The translations under genes were made by a program, and so were the position numbers. The notes below the pieces were generated by a model, which did not search any database, was not told the origin of the DNA, and was given only the letters and a program-made list of their open reading frames with translations. From the NCBI RefSeq assembly GCF_910596095.1, contig NC_056554.1:682001-746000 (forward strand): a DNA stretch of 64,000 nucleotides, given 5' to 3'. The stretch is from Thunnus maccoyii. Lineage: Eukaryota > Chordata > Actinopteri > Scombriformes > Scombridae. This document shows positions 13,640 through 26,334 of this stretch, piece after piece; positions within the stretch are counted from its first letter, which is position 1; each line of letters opens with the position of its first letter.

Positions 13640-13945
13640 AAGCTCCTTCTTTGGAAACTTTCAAGGCCAGACTTAAACCCACATGTTCACTGCAACCTGT
13701 TTGGCTGGTTCAACCCACATATCTGTAACACAGATCCTGTTATTTACCATTATAATCAACATTGTTTTCATTGTTTTATAATTTTATCCTTAACATTGTT
13801 CCTATTTTGTTGTTATTTTCTCACTTATTGAACATTAATGCAGAGTACAGTGTTACTACTTCTGCAAATGTTGTTTGTTTTTTTTTGTAAATGTGTGGCA
13901 CCTCAGTGTGATGATGCACATAAATAAATCTTGACCTGACTTAAC
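13640..13945 (+). mobile_element. LINE 3' end fragment
   Basis: The plus strand ends a reverse-transcriptase-type reading frame with the 'SRPDLNPHVHCNLFG' pattern (compare the 'SLxxFKxxLKTHLF' terminal block of CR1/L2-type LINEs), then a non-coding tail ending 'ATAAATAAATCTTGACCTGA'. 13000-13640 and 13946-14924 around it hold no recognised gene. Confidence 0.4.
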
Positions 13946-14924
13946 CTGATGTGTTGGACCACTAGAAATTGTAGTGTCTGTTGAGTATTATGAATGCATT
14001 ATTGTATGTTAGGCATTAGAGCACAGCATTGCTGTACACTGTACAGTGGAGTGTTCTTCTTTGAGTCACCTGGGTTTAATTCGTTCTGCTGTGAACAAAG
14101 ACCAGGTGATACAAGATTTCACACAGCTTTGGGATTGCTGCTAGTCTGAAGTGAAAATCTGTATAAAATGTGATCGCAGAATTTTGTGTCTTAATGGCTG
14201 AGCACTCAGGACATGTTTGTTGGTCATCATCTACCAACCCTTGAGCACAACAAAGCAGGCTGAAACAGTTGCAAATACCAAGTGTCAATATGTGCTCCTG
14301 AAGATTACATCATGATTAACTGATTTCCTCATGATCGATCAAGTTCACCTGAGTTATGAGAGAAATGGAACAGATGATGGCAGCTGGGATTTCCCTATGG
14401 GGAACAGTGGCATGCATGGCAGAAATATTTTCCAATACAACAGCCATGCAGCTACCATTATGAAAAAGCTAAAATTGAAATTCCTGTTCTGTGTCTGAAT
14501 TATTATATCATAACTATATACTAACAGTATGAAAATGTTACTTTGTACAATAATAGTAACACTTTTTGCATGTAAAAGGTGTACGTTGATACAATATGGA
14601 TATGGAAATATGAATTGTGTGAGACATTTTCTGACTTATATGACAGACAACAAAGCAGGGCCAACAACAAATTCCAATGTAAGAATTTAATCTTAAAAAG
14701 TGTTTTTTGCAAACAGCTAAATTGGGAACACAACACAGTTCAGTAACACTTTTCATGAAGCCTAAGGCATAATGGATTCTGCAGGTTTTGCATGAAAAGT
14801 TGTAGTGAAGAGGAGCAGCGCGCACAGCTCCAAATCTTGAACACTGTATCGGGTATACAGTTGTGGTAAGGATCAAAACAAACAGAACACCGGCACAAAC
14901 CATTACCACACTTTCCACTTTCTA

Positions 14925-15900
14925 GTGTTTCTTGTGGCACCTGTTTGTCCTGTAGGTCATGGCGGGGATGCCATTAGGGATAAAAGTCGATATAGCATCC
15001 CCTTTGCCATTACCAACTCTAATAAGCAGCCTGTAAAAGGCTCCAGAGTAATCCCCGGCACAGAGCCAGCACAGAGCCAAATGCTCTTGATGTGTGCTCT
15101 TTTGTTAGGATCAGCATATGGTGTGATGGTCTTATTCCACTTCTGTCTGACCTCTACTACCTATCTGCCCACCCAAGTAGACGATGAGCTGCCATGAGTA
15201 TTTTAAACCATTACCACACTTTCCACCACACGGAAAGCATCATTTTATTCATTACACTTTATGACTTTTCATGCAAAACAAACAGAACACCAGCACTCAC
15301 AGATCAATAGTCATCTGACTTATTGTAGGTGAAGGTGGTGTGACCACAATAATCAGAGAAAACAATGCCTAATGTCACAAGCTGAAATGTAATGAATATA
15401 TAAAACTGAATTCCCAAGACCAGAAACATATAGTAAGAGACTATATATAAACCACCAGCACTCATGGATCAATAGTCCTCTTATTTATTGTAGGAAAAAA
15501 AGAATGTTTCAGCTAGACCATAATCAAAACTGCAGAAATGGCAATTTATATACAAAACAGGTAATGCTGAAACACCAATCAGCAAAGAGAGTACATTACT
15601 GAATAATAGGATCCACCTGTGAATGAACCACATAGATACGGACCTCTCCTAATGAAGGACACTATATATAAAGAGCTATACAATCCAGATTAATAAATGA
15701 AGAAGCACATAAATAAAATAAAAAAACAATTACTGCAAAACATATTAAAGAAATAACCTTTATGGTGTACATACATTCACATTGTGTATAACCTCAACTG
15801 AGGAAGAATGGTAATAAAATTAGTTTATGCTTAAAACTGTCCAAAAATGCACTAATGAATGCTTCATGTATATAGAGGGCTCAAACTGCTCAGTTAACAG
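14925..15900. repeat. Left arm of a ~3.1-kb inverted repeat
   Basis: Matches the reverse complement of ~17290-18033 in order, at about 85-90% by eye. Shared phrases include 'TCTTGTGGCACCTGTTTG' versus 'CCTTGTGGCACCTGTTTG', 'AATAAGCAGCCTGTAAAAGG', 'TGACCTCTA', 'GATCAATAGTC' and 'TATAGTAAGAGACTATATAT'. The arm contains a second, shorter repeat of its own ('GATCAATAGTC..TTATTGTAGG' at 15303 and 15467), so it is longer than the right arm. Confidence 0.8.
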
Positions 15901-17289
15901 AAAAATCTCTGAAACAAGATTTGTCTATGATGGGGACACATGAAGTGTAAAAGGAAATAAATTAGGAGCTACATGACCCTGTAGTTTGACTTTTACCAAG
16001 AGAGCATAGAAAAATATCAAGAATAGATACATCCACAAAATACATATAAGAAATCCAAATATTGGAAGGACAAATAGCATGTAAAATTTAATTAAGAGCT
16101 ATGTGACCCCATTAAATAGCTTGAACCCTTTCAAATATATAAGTATATTTCAAGTACATAGAAAAATATCATAGAAAAAATGTCAGGAAAAACTACATCT
16201 ACAAAATATAGTAAGGATAAATTGCATGTAAAAGCAAAGTAATTAAAAGCTATATGACCCTGTCAACTAGCTTGAATCCTTTCATGAGAGCACAGTAAAA
16301 TATTGTAGACACAATGTCAAGAATAAATGACAACACAATCAACACATCTACACAATCTAAATGTGGAATCCTAATATAGAGGGGACCCCAATAGATTATA
16401 AGAAGCAACCCAGCAGCAGTTCTTTGTTCAGACCCTTTGGGCTCTCAGTTTGTAATTTATGAATCCAATATGTTTCTCAGAAATCTGTCCCTATCACCAC
16501 CCCTTTTTAAAGGATGTACCATTTCTATACCTTGAAATTTAAGGGAACATACATCATGGCCAGCTGAATTTATCTGGCCACCGGGGATTTTTCAACTTTA
16601 TTCCTTATGCTACTTTTATGTTCAGAAATCCTAGTTTTTAACTCCTGTTTAGTTTTACCTATATATGCTAACCCACAAGAACATTTCAAGAGAGATAGAC
16701 CAGATATTTGGTTCTGCAGCTTTTGCTCTTGATGCTGATGTTTTTACCAGTATGTGGATGTCAAAAAATATCTCTTCTAATCATAGTGCTACAATGGGAA
16801 CAGTTAAAACATGGGAAATGATCACCTGGTAGGTTAGACAGAAAATGTTAACGATCAGCCCTGACCAAGGAGTCCCTCAGGTTCTTGGCGTGTTTATTGG
16901 CAAAGATTGGCATATCTTTGAAAGAATGACCTACTAAAGGGCCACTGGATAAAATATGCCAGTGTTTGATAACACACCTCTTATTCTTATTGGATAATGG
17001 AGAGAACATGGAAGCCACCACAATTTTTGAGTCCCTCTTAGAGGGAGGTTTAAGGGCTAATAAGCCGTTTTTGTCTGTGTTTTTCACTTTATCCAAAGTG
17101 TTACTAACCACATGATCATTATAGCCTCTATCTCTGAAACGATTGCAGATATCAAAAGCTTGTTCTTCAAATACTTTGTCCATGCTACAGATTATTTTTG
17201 CTCTTCTTTCTATTAAAAGAGAACATACATCATGGCCAGCTGAATTTATCTGGCCACCGGGGATTTTTCTTCTTTATTCCTTATGCTAC

Positions 17290-18033
17290 TTTTATTTTTG
17301 AGCCCTCTCTTTACATAGAGCATTCATTAGTACATGGTGGTTAGTTTTAAGCATAGACTAATTTTTCTTCAGTTGAGGTCATATACAATTTGAATATGTG
17401 TACATTATGTTTCTTTATAATATTTAGTAGTAATTGTTTTTATTTATTTATGTGCATTTTCATTTATTAATCTGGATTGTATAGCTCTTCATATATAGTC
17501 TCTTACTATATGTTTCTGGTCTTGGGAATTCAGTTTTATATATTCATTACATTTCAGCTTGTGACATTAGTCACTGTTTTCTCTGATTATTGTGGTCACA
17601 CCACCTTCACCTACAATAAATAAGAGGACTATTGATCTGTGAGTGCTGGTGTTCTGTTTGTTTTGCATGAAAAGTTATAAAGTGTAATGAATAAAATGAT
17701 GCTTTCCGCGTGGGTGGAAAGTGTGGTAATGGTTTAAAATACTCATGGCAGCTCATTGTCTACTTGGATGGGCAGATAGCCAATAGAGGTCAGACAGAAG
17801 CAGAATAAGACCATAACACCATGTGTTACAACAACACAAAACAGCACACCTTCAAGAGCATTTGGCTCTGTGCTGGCTCTGTGCTGGGGATTACTCTGGA
17901 GCCTTTTACAGGCTGCTTATTAGACCTGGTAATGGCAAGGGGGATGCTATATCAACTTTTGTTGTTTGAGGATGTCCTGCATCCCCTCCACGATCCACTG
18001 GCCAAACAGGTGCCACAAGGAACACTGCAGGAA
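17290..18033. repeat. Right arm of the same inverted repeat
   Basis: Reverse complement of the left arm. It ends near 18033 where similarity stops ('CAGTGTTCCTTGTGGCACC' read on the minus strand). Confidence 0.8.
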
Positions 18034-19289
18034 GTTATTCCTACCAGCAGCTGTCACTCTCCAATCACCTGGGAGTTTTGGGACCAGGGGCTCTTCTGAC
18101 AGCTGTACAGTGAAGCATCAGACTTTTTGCCTTCACCTTATATGAATAGTAGTAGAAAATATTGTCATATTTTCTACTACTATTTTTTCATATTGCTGTA
18201 TTATTGTATCCATACTGCTACATACTCACTTTGCAGGTACCACCCATGCAGTTCCAATGAAGCACCTTGCCATGCCAATACAAACAGATGTTTTGGTCCT
18301 CTCTCAGTTTATAGTTAAGATGACAGTTATTTATGTTTTTATTTTATTTCTTATTTACCTCTTCTAGTGTATCATGCACCATCCACAACATATAATGCCT
18401 TATTATGACATAACGCATAGCACATATGTATAATGAAGGTTTAGAGCAACTCTTATAATGAATTAGACATGCAGTGCAACTCATTATGTAGGTATCTGTA
18501 ATACATTATACATATGGGCTCCAAATAAACCTTTTTCACCTCTTTGTTATGAAGGGTTAGATCTGCCTCAATGTCTAAGTCTGACTGTGCACCTAAAGCA
18601 CCTAACGAAGGACACCTAAAGGGACACCTAACGAAGGAAAAGCCCCCCCTTATGACTTGTAATTGTCATAAAAAAGGATTTTTTTGGTGTGTAAATGTCC
18701 CACTACTTTCATTTAATCTGTGCTGGCTGTGTTTCTGGCGCTCTCTGCTGGTGCTTAGGTGGTGAGGGGAGGGCCTTTTCCCAGGTGTCTTCACAAGAGC
18801 TTACTGTCATGATAATGTCACACTCCGCAGACTAATATCACTCCGCCAAATGTATAAGGTTGACAGTGACTCGTTGGTGGTCAGTTCTTCAGTAAAGTTT
18901 GGTTAACATCTCTGGTATCTTGGTTATAGTAGCAACACTTATGGAAACACTATAAACTGTAAAAGCTCTACAAAACCCCATTAACTGAGAAATCCTCATT
19001 CATGCTGGATTTCCTGAAGTTTAACTTTAACATGTATTTTTTCCGAAGAAATTTGATATGGTCTCCTCTTTGACTGAGATGAAATATTTGGATTACTTTG
19101 AAGTTCTCGGTTTTTTACATATTTCCTCTTGATAGAAGCTCCTGTTATGTGTACATTTTTATTCTTTTTCAATGGAAATCAAGTTTGTGAATGATCACTG
19201 ACTTCATCAACTTATATTTTGGAATGTAGGCTTCATATACTGAGCTAATTAAGGTGTTGAAGATGCCACACTTCCTCTCTTGGATAAAG
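18034..19289. other. Intergenic, nothing recognised
   Basis: Contains a small duplication ('CACCTAACGAAGGA' at ~18600 and ~18627) and AT-rich stretches. No exon structure or RNA is evident. Confidence 0.4.
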
Positions 19290-19560
19290 TCCACTATCAT
19301 CTAGACAAAGCCAACACTCATGTCCAACCAAAAGGCAATCCAAATCTACAATGACCCCTCCCTTCCCCTCCACTCAGCATTTCAGTTGCTGCCATCAGGC
19401 CACAGACTGAAAGTTCCAATGGCCAGGAAGAACGATTACAAAAATTATTTATTCCATCAGCTGTGACCATCCTCAACAAGAGCCTGTTTAAATAGGCCCC
19501 TTGGACCTTGCTTATCCCCGCCCCCCACCCTCCACCAACACACATACACACTTCCTTATT
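19290..19560 (+). mobile_element. Rex1/CR1-type LINE 3' coding fragment
   Basis: Plus-strand codons read 'PLHSAFQLLPSGHRLKVPM', then 'ARKNRYKKLFIPSAVTIL' and 'NKSLFK' followed by a stop. This is the 'HxxxFxLLPSGRRxRxP..R..RxKxSFIPxAIxLLN' terminal block of Rex1/CR1-like LINEs. A pentanucleotide array follows at 19767. Confidence 0.65.
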
Positions 19561-19766
19561 TTATTATTATTATTGTAAGGCTGCTCTTTAGGACATTCTG
19601 CAACCAATCCCCATCCCTTCTTTTAATGTACATTAATCTATTTATTGTTAAGTTCTGCTGTGTAATACACATTACTGTGATGGTTTGATGGACTTACTTA
19701 CATGCCAGCGGAAGAACAATCCACTCATCACTTTTATTACTGCCACTTGCACTTTAGTTTAATTCA

Positions 19767-19869
19767 ATATAATATAATATAATATAATATAATATAATAT
19801 AATATAATATAATATAATATAATATAATATAATATAATATAATATAATATAATATAATATAATATAATA
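19767..19869. repeat. (TAATA)n pentanucleotide microsatellite
   Basis: About 20 perfect copies of the AATAT/TAATA unit. Confidence 0.95.
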
Positions 19870-19920
19870 CACTAATATATAATAATGTATAATAGTATGT
19901 GTGTACTTGTACACATACTA

Positions 19921-19921
19921 T

Positions 19922-19982
<61 letters not shown>

Positions 19983-20003
19983 TATATGTGTGTGTGTGTG
20001 TGG
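19921..20003. repeat. (TA)n(TG)n microsatellite
   Basis: TA dinucleotides at 19921-19940, then TG dinucleotides at 19941-19978 and 19987-20003. Apparent open frames across it are repeat artefacts. Confidence 0.95.
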
Positions 20004-20249
20004 GTGTGGGTGTATGTGTTGATATATGCACTTTATCAACTTTATGTTGATATAAAAGGAAGGCTACTGGTTAGTAAAAAACATATCTAGACTATATCTA
20101 TTCCTGTAAAAGCTTCTCATGACTTCTGAATTTCCAGTTGCCACATAGGAGAGCTTAAAATTCTTTCAAACAAATGTCATGTTTGAAGCACTTTCTTGTT
20201 TAAATTCCTTGTTGATTGTGCTATTCCGAGTGAATAAAGTTTGACTTGA

Positions 20250-20276
20250 CGAGTACAGACTGTCGCAACGTGCGCG

Positions 20277-20350
<74 letters not shown>

Positions 20351-21550
20351 GGGCTCTAACCGGTTTGAAATTCAAAACACAACCGCCTTGCACATCTCCC
20401 GTCCTGCACCGCGGCAATGTGAAAGTCTGTGACGGTTATTTTAATTTAACATAAAAAATAAATAAAAATCACAGAAGCGATATTATTCAAAACCAACGAC
20501 AGAGATCGATTGGGCTGGTCGACAAGCACATTTTGATACTAGTGAAATATTGCTGCGCGCGCGTTGAAATTTCTATTTATTTTTTGTGTGTGTGACGGCT
20601 GTGTGGGGAGCCGAGGAACAGAGCTGTTGGCGCCACTTTCAAATCCTGCACTGACACAGTTAGTCCGTCTTCAAACACATTTAAGTTACACACCACTTAA
20701 TTTCTCTTTTTCATAATTACTGTTAGACGAGGAATATCTTAACACCCCTTCTCTTTTGGACAGTTTTTTCTTCGGAAGGTAAGCAATTCAGTCATTAAAT
20801 ATTTTATATATTTTTGTTATAATTGAAATGATACGTTTATTTTTGTTTTTACTAGTAGTCGTAGTCCAGTAAGTAACTTTTGGGGCTTTTTATAATTAGC
20901 TGTAGGGAAAAACTGAGCTGCTTCTGATTGAATTTGGAGTTGCTGTAAGTTACAGTGAAGCTGCCGTGTAACCTCCTGCATAGTAGGCTATCAACGAACT
21001 ACAGTTTGAAACAAAGGCTGTTTCGCATTAATTACAACCGAAGCTTTGCACGGCTCTAATGCTGGACACACGGCTGCTAGTTTATCCTTTTCTTCGTTGA
21101 GGCAGGTGGGTTGAAAAAATCGTTTCTCTATATAGGCTTACGTTAACATCGGAGGAATTGTTTTATATTTCTGTACAAAAGAGTTAAGAGATAACTGAGG
21201 AAGCGGACACTCCCCCCAGTCACAGCCCCCTCCCCAAAGACCCCAACCCACACCGGCCGTACACTCCGACTAAATACGCTTTGAAATTTGATTTTAACCA
21301 TATTAAAACGAACCCGCAACTACATTTGAGACTAAAGGCACCGACAAAAACTAGATAAATCCCGTTTACATTATGTAGAATGAGTGCTAGGACGAGAATG
21401 TACCAGGTCTGACTCAGCGGTTTATCGAGGACTCGCCCCTGTCATGATGCCATTACATTGTTAGAAGGTTGTGGACAGTATATCCGCAGCTCGGTTAGAT
21501 ACAATGTCGCAGCCAGGTGCAGTTATCGAAACACAAGCCACCCTTATCGA
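20250..21550 (+). promoter_or_regulatory. CpG-containing promoter-like region for the miRNA host transcript
   Basis: CpG dinucleotides are noticeably denser here than in surrounding DNA (for example 'CTGCACCGCGGCAATG' at ~20405, 'GCTGCGCGCGCGTTGAAA' at ~20552, 'GTTGGCGCCACTTTC' at ~20628). The stretch ends its first part with a consensus donor TTCGGAAG|GTAAGC (exon end 20778). A CpG-rich block followed by a good donor fits a first exon of a plus-strand transcript running toward the two miRNA hairpins. No coding start is evident. Inference only. Confidence 0.4.
20281..20346. repeat. (CA)33 microsatellite
   Basis: Uninterrupted CA dinucleotides, preceded by CpG-rich 'GTGCGCGCACG'. Confidence 0.95.
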
Positions 21551-21992
21551 CTTTTTATCCTGTTGATAATTTCGCTAATAAGCCATCTATATCTATATTA
21601 GTTTACATTTTTCAATAGCACATTATACATTAAAGTAAAACGTTACAGTTGATTTCTGGCCAATTTGGTACAGTGGTTGGTGTTAAATTATAAAAAAAGA
21701 CTTCTTCATTCATTAGTTAAAAAAGTCCTTCATAAACATATGAAAATATAGAGAACAATATGAAGATTTTGCTCTCTAGGCCTGTATATTTTGCTGTATT
21801 GCTAGTGGAATTTTCCAGCAACATGAAAATAGTGTAGCTGTCATTTACTAAAAACATAACAGAGTTTTTTAGTTCAGGCCCAACCACAACCAGTACAGGC
21901 ACTTCAACAAGTCTTTCAGGCGGCCAGTATCTTCCCTTGTTAGAATACATAAGAATGAGTGGTGGAATATGATGATGAATATGGGTCCCCTT

Positions 21993-22021
21993 GGGGGGAG
22001 GGGAGGAGGGGAGGGGGGGGG
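21993..22021 (+). other. G-quadruplex-type G-run
   Basis: Runs of G6, G4, GG, G4 and G9 are separated by single A residues, which fits the four-tract G3+N1-7 pattern on the plus strand. It lies in the first large intron of the candidate miRNA host. Confidence 0.6.
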
Positions 22022-22444
22022 TATGATATGCTATGACAATGCAGAATCCATCCACATGTATACATATTCCTCCATGCCCCCGCCTCCCTCCTAATAATTC
22101 AGGACTCTGGTTGTTAGCATTTAATATACAGTGTCATTACATTAGAGTTACCACCGTGTCTCACCTACATTTGATATATCACAACGAGAGCAGGTAATGC
22201 CACACATCTGCCTTGAAAAAATGTTTAAATATTGAATATTGGTTTATTGTTCAAACCCTTTTTTTGTGAATTATCTCGTGAGGTGTAAAGTGTAAGTCAA
22301 ACTGAACCTCTCTTGTGTCTTCTTGTAAAATATTTCTGAGAATCGGTTCCCATTCTGTGATAATATAGTTGAATACAACTGAAACAGGTGCTCAGATGAA
22401 GTGAATTTTGGCAAAAAATGTACTTATCATTACATTCTTTGTCA

Positions 22445-22830
22445 TTTCAGGGGCTTCAACTATTAGTTGTTTTCATTTTCAGTTAATATATTGATTATTA
22501 TTTTTGGAGAATAGATTTCATCCAAAAATCTAAAAGTGATATAGGTGGGCATTATCAATAATCATCAGTTATCAACGAAATCTATCATATTACAAAAGAC
22601 AAAGGTGATGTCTTTGAAGAGTTAACTTTGTCTGACCAATAATCCAAAAAAAAACCCCCAAACTATTCAATTTAAAATTAGATCAATCAGAAAAAAAACA
22701 GAAGGTAATATATACATATTTGAATAGCTGTGAGAAGCAAATGTGTGGCAATTTTACTGTCATCAGTCTATTTCCTGTCAACTGACTAACTGATAAGTTG
22801 ATGTTTTTATTGCAGTGCTACATAAATCAT
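22445..22830. repeat. Common teleost 'GGGCTGCAACTAATGATTATTTTC'-type repeat, copy 1
   Basis: 'GGGGCTTCAACTATTAGTTG' with 'TTTTCATTTTCAGTTAATAT' matches phrases at 26340-27010, 27650-27900 and 51205-51575. High-copy non-coding repeat; class not assigned. Confidence 0.55.
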
Positions 22831-24954
22831 TCAGAGGTGATAAAGAGTAGGTTGCGAAATTAATTTAGTCTGTGAGAATTATCTTAATTCTTTGACATGA
22901 TTCATGAGAACTATCTGCACTGAATATGAGAATATCTGGTGTAGGGGAGTGAAATTTAGCTTTCAAGTGATCCAGAACTCCACTGATCCTTCCTGAAACA
23001 TTCCGTCCAATACAAAATATGAAATGTCTTTTTTATATTACTTGTAAAAATATTTATAAACTTACATGTGCTTTTATGATGCCACCAGTTTACCTACGTA
23101 AGGATGTTCACTTTCAGAGCCATTATAGTACCCGTCTCTTTTACTAATAATTTTCATTGTCAGTTGATTAGTCATTTAGTCTATAAAATATCAGCAGTGA
23201 AAAATTCTTCTCTCTTCATCTTCAGATTGCTGTTTTGTTCTACTCTAATATCTTCAGTTTACAATGATATAAAACACAGAAAAGCAGCAAATCATCACAT
23301 TTCAACCTGACAGTGTTTGACATCTTTGCTTGATAAATTACATAAATAATTAGTCTTTTAAAATGTGTTGCCAATTAATTTTCTGTTGATTAATAAACTA
23401 TTTTTTTCAGCACTAGAGCAGCTGGGTAATGAAATACGTTGATACTAGTGCCAATGCGTGATTTTCAGCACAGATACACAAATGAATATATTTTTCTATA
23501 ACTTACCTTGTTGAGTCAACACCTGTTTTTCAACAAAACCCCTTTTTTCTTTTTGACTTTACTTTAATCTTCTCAGCTGCATCAGTCTTTAATGTTCTTA
23601 ACATTCAGACGTACAAGATGTTCACTTAAATAAAACTACAGAAAAAAAGAATAGAATTTTGAATTAAATCAAGAAATATTTGATTAAAACAAGAAATGAA
23701 CAAGTCTAAGAAGCTTAAAACTTGTAGGTGTGATTAGAAAAACTTTATGTTCTAAATTCGGGCAGTGCTCAAAAGTATAGAGGTTCCATAGGTGGTCTAA
23801 GAAACCATGCTCAGTATTAATGTCATGTCTTACATTATGATGTGTAAGTCTGGAGCCTGGTGGTCATTATTACATAATGTGTGACTGAGATCACTTCTTG
23901 TGAAAGGAATTACAGTAAAATCAGAAAGCTCCATATTTTTGGGTCTCCCTGGAAGCTTTACTGTGGTAACTAGTGTTAAACTGAGTACTACAGTAGATTT
24001 TCCAAGTCAGAATTCAACCACCACACTGAGAGCAGAGCCTTGGTCTTTTTTTTTTTTCACTTTGTGCACTATATGGTTATTTTTGTGTGTGTGTGTACGC
24101 ATGCATGCGTAACAGAAAGGGGGTGGGCAGAGCTTCTGTGTCCTGGTAAAGCAGTGTAGTTTGAGAGCAGCACTTTCAGCAGTCTGAGGGCCGGCCTCCT
24201 TCCCGTCGACTCCCCTCTCATGACCAAATGACACGAGAAAATACAGAGAGAGTGGAGCAGACACTGAGCCCAGCCATCAGTGCAATTAACAACATATTTC
24301 TGCATTAATACCAGTCCACCTATGTCTCTGCTCAGCCCTCTCATTTTGTGTTTCTGTGTATAAAAGTCGGCCAGTCGAACTCGCTCTCCTCATAGCTTTG
24401 CTGTGGTTTATGGTTTTAGTTTTGCAACTTTACCCTTGAAAGCAGACTTCTTAAACCCTGTGTATGAAAGCGTGGAGAGCTTCCTCTCACAGCCACACTT
24501 TCTTCATTTTATTTCCCTCCCTCTCCTCCCTCCCCGTCTCCTCAGTCTTTTTCTTTCAGTCTGACAGCCGAGCAGCTTGGCAGGCTTACAACTCAGCGCT
24601 CGGCACAGCGCAGCAGCCCCCTCGCCTTCCACAAATTAATTTTTAACTCACGAGCGGTAGCACCAACAGACCCCTCCTTTCACACCTGTCTTGCACACAT
24701 CCTGGGGGCTGCCCTGATTTTTTTTCAGATTTTTCGGCGCCCCCAAAAATGTTGATTTGTATTGTAGAAAGTGATGGCCGGGGAAAAAGGCTGCAGCCCT
24801 TTAGGTTTTATGCCTACTGAGCCTCCTCACTGTCTCAGTGTGCGTAGCTGGGGCTCCAGCGAGGCAGCAGGCAGCACTGAGGAGGACTGGGACACACACA
24901 CTCACATAGCTAGGAGGTGAAGATGTGAAGGGCCAGGAAGAAAGGATGAGGGGG

Positions 24955-25030
24955 GGGACACTCAGTTTTTGGGGGGCCAATTTTTGGGACTGGGACCAGA
25001 TCCCCCCCAACCCCCCACAGACCCCCCCCT
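24955..25030. other. G-run/C-run cluster
   Basis: Several G6-G8 runs are followed within 60 bp by C7, C6 and C8 runs. It could form quadruplexes on either strand or a G:C cruciform, and is a probable sequencing-difficult site. Confidence 0.5.
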
Positions 25031-25244
25031 TCTTACTAGGAACAGAAGCAGGAGCAACCAGAAATCCCTAACAGGCCTTTTTTCTGCTCTCCCTGTCACT
25101 ATAGTAGACTGGGTATATTCCCATTGATATGTCTTTGTATGGAGCATATGTGTGTTTTAGTGACGTTTTTAGTCCTGGTGTTTTTCCTGTTTTCATTTTT
25201 ATTTGAATATCTTTGTAATCCTGTAGCCTCAGTGCAGCGTCCGT

Positions 25245-25246
<2 letters not shown>

Positions 25247-25284
<38 letters not shown>

Positions 25285-25378
25285 CTGTGTGTGTGCGTGT
25301 GTGTGTGTGTTTGTGTGCGTGTGTGTGTGCGTGTGTGTGTGCGCGTGTGTGTGTGTGTGTGTGTGTGCATGTGCGCGT
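25247..25378. repeat. Imperfect (GT)n microsatellite
   Basis: About 130 bp of GT dinucleotides broken by CGTGTG and ATGTG variants. Long open frames on both strands here are repeat artefacts. Confidence 0.95.
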
Positions 25379-25679
25379 ATTTTTTATTTTTCAGGACTAG
25401 TTTTAACTGTGGACTAGTTAGTCTGTGATTGGTGATACTGGCCTTTTGGTTAAGAGCATCCACACAAAGTGAGGATGGACTTGTGTTCAGATGACCAGCA
25501 GTGTTCTCTCTGAGTTAGTAGTTAGGGCTCGTTAGTGCTCCATTCATTTGCTTTATGATCTCTGCAGCAGACGGTAAGTGAATCTTTATTTTTTTCTCTG
25601 AAGCGTTTAAAATGGCCTCTGTTGCTGTGAATGGAGAGAGCAGCAGGCCACAGAGAGGAGCTTTTCACAGCTCTGCTTT

Positions 25680-25830
25680 GCTTCTCTCTCTTTCTTCCTT
25701 TCCCTCCACCACAATTTTAGTTGCGCTCTTTTTTTTTTTCCTTCTCTCTCTCTCACCCCCCTCCTCAGTCTACCTCTCTCTCTGTTTCATGCTTCTTCTT
25801 CTTCTTCTTCTTCTTTTTTTTTTTTTTCTT
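25680..25830. repeat. Polypyrimidine tract with (TTC)n
   Basis: C/T-only stretches including CTCTCT runs and about eight TTC units ending in a long T run. Confidence 0.85.
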
Positions 25831-26334
25831 TGAATGAGGCTGGAAGTTTGGGTCTGACTCTAACGCCCGTCTGTCGCTGCTCTCCCTGCTGTTATGACCT
25901 CTTGTTTTAAATCCGATCACCTTCTATCATTCCTTCCCTTTCTGATTGACTGAGTGGTCGTATGCTTGTGCAAGGCTCAGTGTGAGCACTGTGGGAGGCT
26001 CACTATGACTTACAATGCCTTTTTTTTCCACTTCATTAAGTTCATTTTTCTCTTAAATGTTGGCCTCCGTTTTTAAATTCCTAATCTGTTTTTTTTAAGT
26101 GTATTTGATTTTCTAATATTTAATTAGTGTCAGAGCATTTGATGTATTTGAGCATTTTTATCACTCAAACTCAACTTTTCTGAAAGTAAAAATCTTAAAG
26201 TACACCAGGGTGGGTGTGGTGCTTACAGGCCATGATTCTCTCCTCTGCTCTCAAACTTTATTTTACTTTAGTTGGAAGTGAAACCACAATTCAAGGTTTG
26301 TTACATATTACATATACTATATATAAATAAAAAG

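Larger units (their letters stand above)
14925..18033 (-). mobile_element. Penelope-like element between long inverted arms
   Basis: The core (about 16380-17212, minus strand) encodes the end of a Penelope-type reverse transcriptase: 'RFRDRGYNDHVVSNTL', 'VIKHWHILSSGPLVG' and 'FANKHAKNLRDSLVRA' at 17183-16850. After a frameshift comes the GIY-YIG endonuclease start 'KCSCGLAYIGKTKQELKTR' at ~16700-16600. Stops and shifts make it inactive, and the N-terminal part of the reverse transcriptase is missing. Upstream of the truncated RT, 17212-17300 repeats tail sequence also present at ~16540-16620 ('CATCATGGCCAGCTGAATTT'), i.e. a head-to-tail partial copy, typical of PLEs. Flanks ~14925-15900 and ~17290-18033 are inverted copies of one another (for example 'TAAACCATTACCACACTTTC' at 15206 and its complement at ~17730). 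Confidence 0.8.

Noticed and set aside
14538-15197. Overlapping frames with Cys-rich or hydrophobic peptides
   Set aside because: They lie across and beside the inverted-repeat arm, resemble no family and are broken in the other arm copy.
19899-20090. Open frame rich in Val-Cys across the TG repeat
   Set aside because: Produced by the dinucleotide repeat; same for 20166-20417, 25068-25463, 30178-30379 and 31906-32290.
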